NCBI RefSeq assembly: GCF_900143275.1
Contig: NZ_FSRO01000001.1
Coordinates: forward strand, 1,568,116-1,632,115
Source: Nitrosomonas cryotolerans ATCC 49181
GTDB taxonomy: Bacteria; Pseudomonadota; Gammaproteobacteria; Burkholderiales; Nitrosomonadaceae
Direction of reading: 5' to 3'
DNA length: 64,000 bases
Below the pieces are notes generated by a model that saw only the letters and a list, made by a program, of their open reading frames with translations, ran no database searches and was not told where the DNA came from. This document shows, piece by piece, positions 60,967 to 64,000 of the stretch. A program made the position numbers and the translations under genes. Positions within the stretch are counted from its first letter, which is position 1. Every line of letters begins with the position of its first letter.

Positions 60967-61788
60967 TCAGGCTGGTTTGTGAAAGTTGGAATTTCTAGCT
61001 GATTGCTCGGTTGCTCTTTGTATTTGCTCCTGTTTGATGATATAGCGCTGGATCATTGCCTGCATGCTGGTGGATAGCGCTATGAACTGACAACCGGCAC
61101 GTTTGCAAGTCAGCCCGTTGAGCAAGGTGATCTGATAAGTATTTTTTACCTGGATAGCGACATTGATGGTGCCAATTCCAGGTAATGTGATTTGGCAATT
61201 TTTGTATATTTTTCCTGGGTCAAAGCTGATAATAGGATGGTGATCGATAACGGCTATGCCGCCACAGCTGATATCGAGCAAGGTGATTTCAGCTATGTTG
61301 GTACTGCCTCCAGATGGAAGCGGAATAGTACATCTTAATGGTTTGATCGTTGGGGTGGAAATACGAAAATGATTCCTTCTTTGCATACGCACTAGAAATT
61401 CAGGTATCTTGACGGCAAAAGCTTCAAGGCTCTCAAATTGTATTTTTCTAATGGTATTACAGACGAATTCAATTTTGATTCTATTTTGAGATGTTATGAA
61501 GGTCAGTTTTTTTGTGCACAATACGTCTTGATTCAGCTTCTCGTCAACACCATAGTCTATTATGATCTCTTTATTATCCGCATTGATTGCGAGAATGGAT
61601 GTGAGAATAAAGTTTTTGGCATTATCAAAGTAAAGTGTAATCAGTGTGTTTGCCTGCATGATTGTGCTTAGGATAAAAAAGATTTCAACTTCTGAATGAA
61701 TACGGAAATCCTGTTCGCCCTCTTTCTGAGGCGATTCAAAAGTATGAGCAATTCCTGGCATTATGAGTTTTTGATCAGATTTTGACAT
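60967..61788 (-). CDS. YcgR-like flagellar brake with PilZ domain
   Basis: A 273-aa protein with an N-terminal YcgR domain (~25-125) and a C-terminal PilZ domain (~135-250). The cyclic-di-GMP motifs are RRNHFR (Arg138 and Arg142, RxxxR) and DISCGG (172-177, DxSxxG). These proteins bind cyclic-di-GMP and then slow or bias the motor. The gene overlaps the next by one base and lies beside flagellar genes, which supports the assignment. Confidence 0.88.
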   Translation of the reverse strand: MSKSDQKLIMPGIAHTFESPQKEGEQDFRIHSEVEIFFILSTIMQANTLITLYFDNAKNFILTSILAINADNKEIIIDYGVDEKLNQDVLCTKKLTFITSQNRIKIEFVCNTIRKIQFESLEAFAVKIPEFLVRMQRRNHFRISTPTIKPLRCTIPLPSGGSTNIAEITLLDISCGGIAVIDHHPIISFDPGKIYKNCQITLPGIGTINVAIQVKNTYQITLLNGLTCKRAGCQFIALSTSMQAMIQRYIIKQEQIQRATEQSARNSNFHKPA

Positions 61789-62120
61789 TATTCAGGGGTT
61801 CTGCTTTGTGTAGTATATTGATTACCCGGTCCGCTAGAGGGATTCACGGAATTTTTTTCTTGTTCCAGATAATAAAGCCAGGCCAGCAATTCGGCTACGG
61901 CGATGTAGAGTTGGGAAGGAATGCGTTCATCCAGGTTTACTTGCATTAATAGTGCGACTAATTCTACGGATTCATGCACGTAAATGCCCGATTCTCTGGC
62001 GCGTCGAATAATCTCTTGTGCGGTAACCCCTCGTCCTTTTGCAACTACTTTAGGTATGGCTGTTTCAGCATGATGATAAGCCAGTGCTACGGCTGTTACA
62101 TGGGTTTTATTCTCTGACAT
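61788..62120 (-). CDS. FlhB C-terminal-domain paralogue (FlhB2-like)
   Basis: A 110-aa protein matching only the cytoplasmic domain of FlhB/YscU (VTAVALAYHHAETAIPKVVAKGRGVTAQEIIRRARESGIYVHESVELVALLMQ) without the membrane part. The autocleavage motif NPTH of FlhB appears as NKTH near the N-terminus, so self-cleavage is doubtful. Such small paralogues can substitute for the FlhB C-terminal fragment. It overlaps the FliK-like gene by 14 bases. Confidence 0.88.
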   Translation of the reverse strand: MSENKTHVTAVALAYHHAETAIPKVVAKGRGVTAQEIIRRARESGIYVHESVELVALLMQVNLDERIPSQLYIAVAELLAWLYYLEQEKNSVNPSSGPGNQYTTQSRTPE

Positions 62121-63102
62121 GGTGTTGTACCTCCACCGCTTGAATCTTTAAGCCCGCTGATGTCATGGCCGCTGCCAGTGGTGATTGATTCTTTTTTAAT
62201 AAGCAGGCGGTCTCTGTTATGGTGGTATCCAGTTTGATATGCACCTCCCTTTGTGCATCGAATGCAATTGTAGCGATAATATCGCCTAGCTGGGGTAGCG
62301 TCAGCCGTAGCTGCGTCTGCCACGGAATGAACTTGTCTGTATCGCTTTTTCCGTCAGACTTGTGTTCCAGGATGTCCCATTCCATGGCCTGCTCACACCA
62401 GACTTCTCCACGCCAGGTTATATGTCCCGTTTCTAGTGCAGCCAGTTGTTGCTGCACCAAATAGATGCTTTGTATGTCAGCGGGTATGATTGAATGAGAT
62501 GCGGTTGGCATATCGATAGTTGTGAACGTTAGTTTACCTTGCGGTTCCTGTTGTAACTGTGCCAGTGTCTTTTTTCCTGCTATCCATTGCGCTTGATGAG
62601 ATTCGTAGAATAATCCACTTTGAGAGAGCGCTATCTGCAATAACCCGGGTAATATCTGGCTATTTGATGGTGGACTGGGCAGTATAGGTGTGGTAAGCGT
62701 TGATGATTGCGGTATGCTTGGTTTTATCGCGCCTTGGGTTAAGGCACTCAAAAAGCGCCCAGTAGTACTAATCGATGCGTTATGCTTTAATCCATCAGAT
62801 AGTCCCTTGCTTTGTAATAAAAACTGAAGCCTGGGCTCTCGCGAGATGAATACGAGTTCTATCTGATCCCCTGGCCGTATATTTTCAGGGAGATGCATGT
62901 GTAACGATTGGTTTGCTATGACAACTTTGACATGGTTGTTGGGCAAACGGGATTCGATCAGGGCCTGATATTTTTGTCCGGGTATGAGGTGCGATAATGC
63001 GTTTTTTACATTGGAAGCTGCGGCAACAGGGGTAACGGGTGCAACCGAATCTGAAGGTGAGGGCTGCGATATCGAATCAGTTTTGATGATGGTTGGAATC
63101 AC
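62107..63102 (-). CDS. FliK-like flagellar hook-length control protein (second copy)
   Basis: A 331-aa protein. The N-terminal half is polar (LIPGQKYQALIESRLPNNHVKVVIANQSLHMHLPENIRPGDQIELVFI is an OB-like segment). The C-terminal part has EVWCEQAMEWDILEHKSDGKSD followed by LRLTLPQLGDIIATIAFDAQREVHIKLDTTITETACLLKKNQSPLAAAMTSAGL, a diverged FliK C-terminal pattern. It is distinct from FliK at 52775. Paired with the FlhB2-like gene, which suggests a joint export-switch role. Confidence 0.75.
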   Translation of the reverse strand: MIPTIIKTDSISQPSPSDSVAPVTPVAAASNVKNALSHLIPGQKYQALIESRLPNNHVKVVIANQSLHMHLPENIRPGDQIELVFISREPRLQFLLQSKGLSDGLKHNASISTTGRFLSALTQGAIKPSIPQSSTLTTPILPSPPSNSQILPGLLQIALSQSGLFYESHQAQWIAGKKTLAQLQQEPQGKLTFTTIDMPTASHSIIPADIQSIYLVQQQLAALETGHITWRGEVWCEQAMEWDILEHKSDGKSDTDKFIPWQTQLRLTLPQLGDIIATIAFDAQREVHIKLDTTITETACLLKKNQSPLAAAMTSAGLKIQAVEVQHHVRE

Positions 63103-63171
63103 AACAGATTATCTTTATGTTGTTTGTATGGATTCAGATGTGATATGACAGGGTGTTCTCTGATTGGGCGA

Positions 63172-63510
63172 TTACGTGTTGTGATCAGGTTGGTATGCCT
63201 GCTGTAAATTGCGTTTATGTTCAGCCGTATTGAGTATGCTCCGAAGTTTTTCCATCCATGGTTCGGTGATCATTCTGATTTGAGCATCATCGGCTAATAC
63301 TTGATGGATAATCCGGATTTTTCTTTGCTGCAATTCATGACTGAGAATATTCTGGGAGCTGTGTTGCACCAGTTTGTCTGTGAGCGCCTTGCATTCTTGT
63401 TCTAAGATAACTAACTTATCCCATTCACTATTCTGAGCAGCGGCTAACATCTGATTGGTGATAACTAACATTGCTTCATAGGTCGTAATTTCCTGTGCGT
63501 CATCCAGCAT
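63172..63510 (-). CDS. fliT: Flagellar chaperone FliT-like protein
   Basis: A 112-aa helical protein with the FliT pattern (ITTYEAMLVITNQMLAAAQNSEWDKLVILEQECKALTDKL). FliT is the chaperone of FliD and often a regulator. It lies about 50 bases after fliS, as in most flagellar clusters. Confidence 0.8.
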   Translation of the reverse strand: MLDDAQEITTYEAMLVITNQMLAAAQNSEWDKLVILEQECKALTDKLVQHSSQNILSHELQQRKIRIIHQVLADDAQIRMITEPWMEKLRSILNTAEHKRNLQQAYQPDHNT

Positions 63511-63561
63511 GATTTACTTCCTTTTTAATGTAATTACTTGGCTGCTTGATCCCGAGATTAC

Positions 63562-63981
63562 TTATTTGCCTGATATTGATTTTGCTGCATCTGATTCACC
63601 AATGATTCTCCATGCATCACATAGCACTGACAATAATTCATTGACCTCATTGATGATTGCGGGATCATTCCGGAGATTCGCAGTTAATAAGCGATGAATC
63701 ATATAGTCATACAGTGCTTGTAGTTGGAGTGCGATATCACCTTCGGCATTCATATCCAGGCTCGCCTTGAGGCCCTGATCGATGATCATGATGGCTTTTG
63801 AAAGCATTTCACCCTTGGCGGCGATCTCGTTATACTGCAGGTGCATTTTGGCCTTTGCCAGTGCTTCCTGCGCACCTTCAAATAACATCAGTATCAGTTT
63901 GTGGGGATTAGCCGATTCAACACCTGTTTCGATGCCAATGCGTTGATAGGTAGAGATGGGATTGTTCATTGCGGCATACAT
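63562..63981 (-). CDS. fliS: Flagellin chaperone FliS
   Basis: A 139-aa helical-bundle chaperone of flagellin. Motifs: ISTYQRIGIETGVESANPHKLILMLFEGAQEALAKAKMHL, and KGEMLSKAIMIIDQGLKASLDMNAEGDIALQLQALYDYMIHRLL. AAGGAG precedes the ATG at 63981. It is the first gene of this minus-strand run in the window. Confidence 0.93.
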   Translation of the reverse strand: MYAAMNNPISTYQRIGIETGVESANPHKLILMLFEGAQEALAKAKMHLQYNEIAAKGEMLSKAIMIIDQGLKASLDMNAEGDIALQLQALYDYMIHRLLTANLRNDPAIINEVNELLSVLCDAWRIIGESDAAKSISGK

Positions 63982-64000
63982 CTTTTACTCCTTGTGTTTT

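Overview
The window comes from a betaproteobacterial ammonia oxidiser of the Nitrosomonas lineage. The deciding evidence is a complete amoC-amoA-amoB cluster (26566-29660) followed by the two membrane-anchored periplasmic genes orf4/amoE and orf5/amoD. AmoA (274 aa) has the betaproteobacterial length and sequence. The rest of the gene content (HemJ, LigA, YajC-SecD-SecF, flagellar export genes, exosortase-type exopolysaccharide genes) fits such a genome.

Layout. 1-3096: a very long VanZ-domain membrane protein that runs off the left edge. 3464-7790: housekeeping genes (hemJ; def, a methylthioinosine/methylthioadenosine phosphorylase, hpt and ligA on the minus strand). 8398-21278: an exopolysaccharide region with a Wzz-type chain-length protein carrying a recombinase-like tail, a Wzx-type flippase, two methyltransferases, three GNAT/FemAB acyltransferases, an alpha/alpha-toroid protein, an O-antigen-ligase-like protein of the exosortase-A-associated type and a polysaccharide deacetylase. 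A tiny ORF with an in-frame TGA sits directly in front of the ligase. 21300-22260 and 24986-25777: two decayed IS5-type elements, one split by a 156-bp MITE, flanking rhlE and fdxA. 26566-31077: the amo operon, bracketed by two inverted copies of a small MITE family. 31422-37632: dedA and the secF-secD-yajC-tgt-queA run (minus strand). 37749-37835: tRNA-Leu(CAA). 37890-39683: an intact IS605-type element (tnpA and tnpB divergent). 39684-40910: a gene-poor stretch with three exact DnaA boxes. 40911-46354: an ABC-F ATPase, a DUF4139 protein and a long Ala/Glu-rich coiled-coil protein. 46513-63981: a flagellar cluster, fliF-G-H-I-J-K / L-M-N-O-P-Q-R on the minus strand, with fliE divergent, plus a YcgR-type brake, an FlhB C-terminal paralogue, a second FliK-like protein, fliT and fliS.

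How the genes work together. AmoCAB oxidises ammonia at the membrane. YajC-SecDF supports export of the many envelope proteins. The polysaccharide block would build, flip, polymerise and decorate an exopolymer. The flagellar block encodes the basal body, C-ring and export apparatus. Mobile DNA has shaped the window: at least three MITE families, two IS5 relics, an intact IS605 element, a tnpB-only element inserted between fliL and fliK, and tnpB fragments.

The most interesting signals are: (1) the mini-ORF at 18076-18183 with an in-frame UGA, a SECIS-like hairpin just downstream and apparent coupling to the O-antigen ligase; (2) the Wzz chain-length protein fused to a degenerate tyrosine-recombinase-like domain; (3) a TnpB with its second RuvC acidic residue changed from Glu to Ala, lying antisense inside the flagellar operon, reminiscent of exapted nuclease-dead TnpB regulators; (4) MITE families with clear target duplications around amo and inside the fli operon; (5) a 20-bp perfect palindrome between fliF and fliE.
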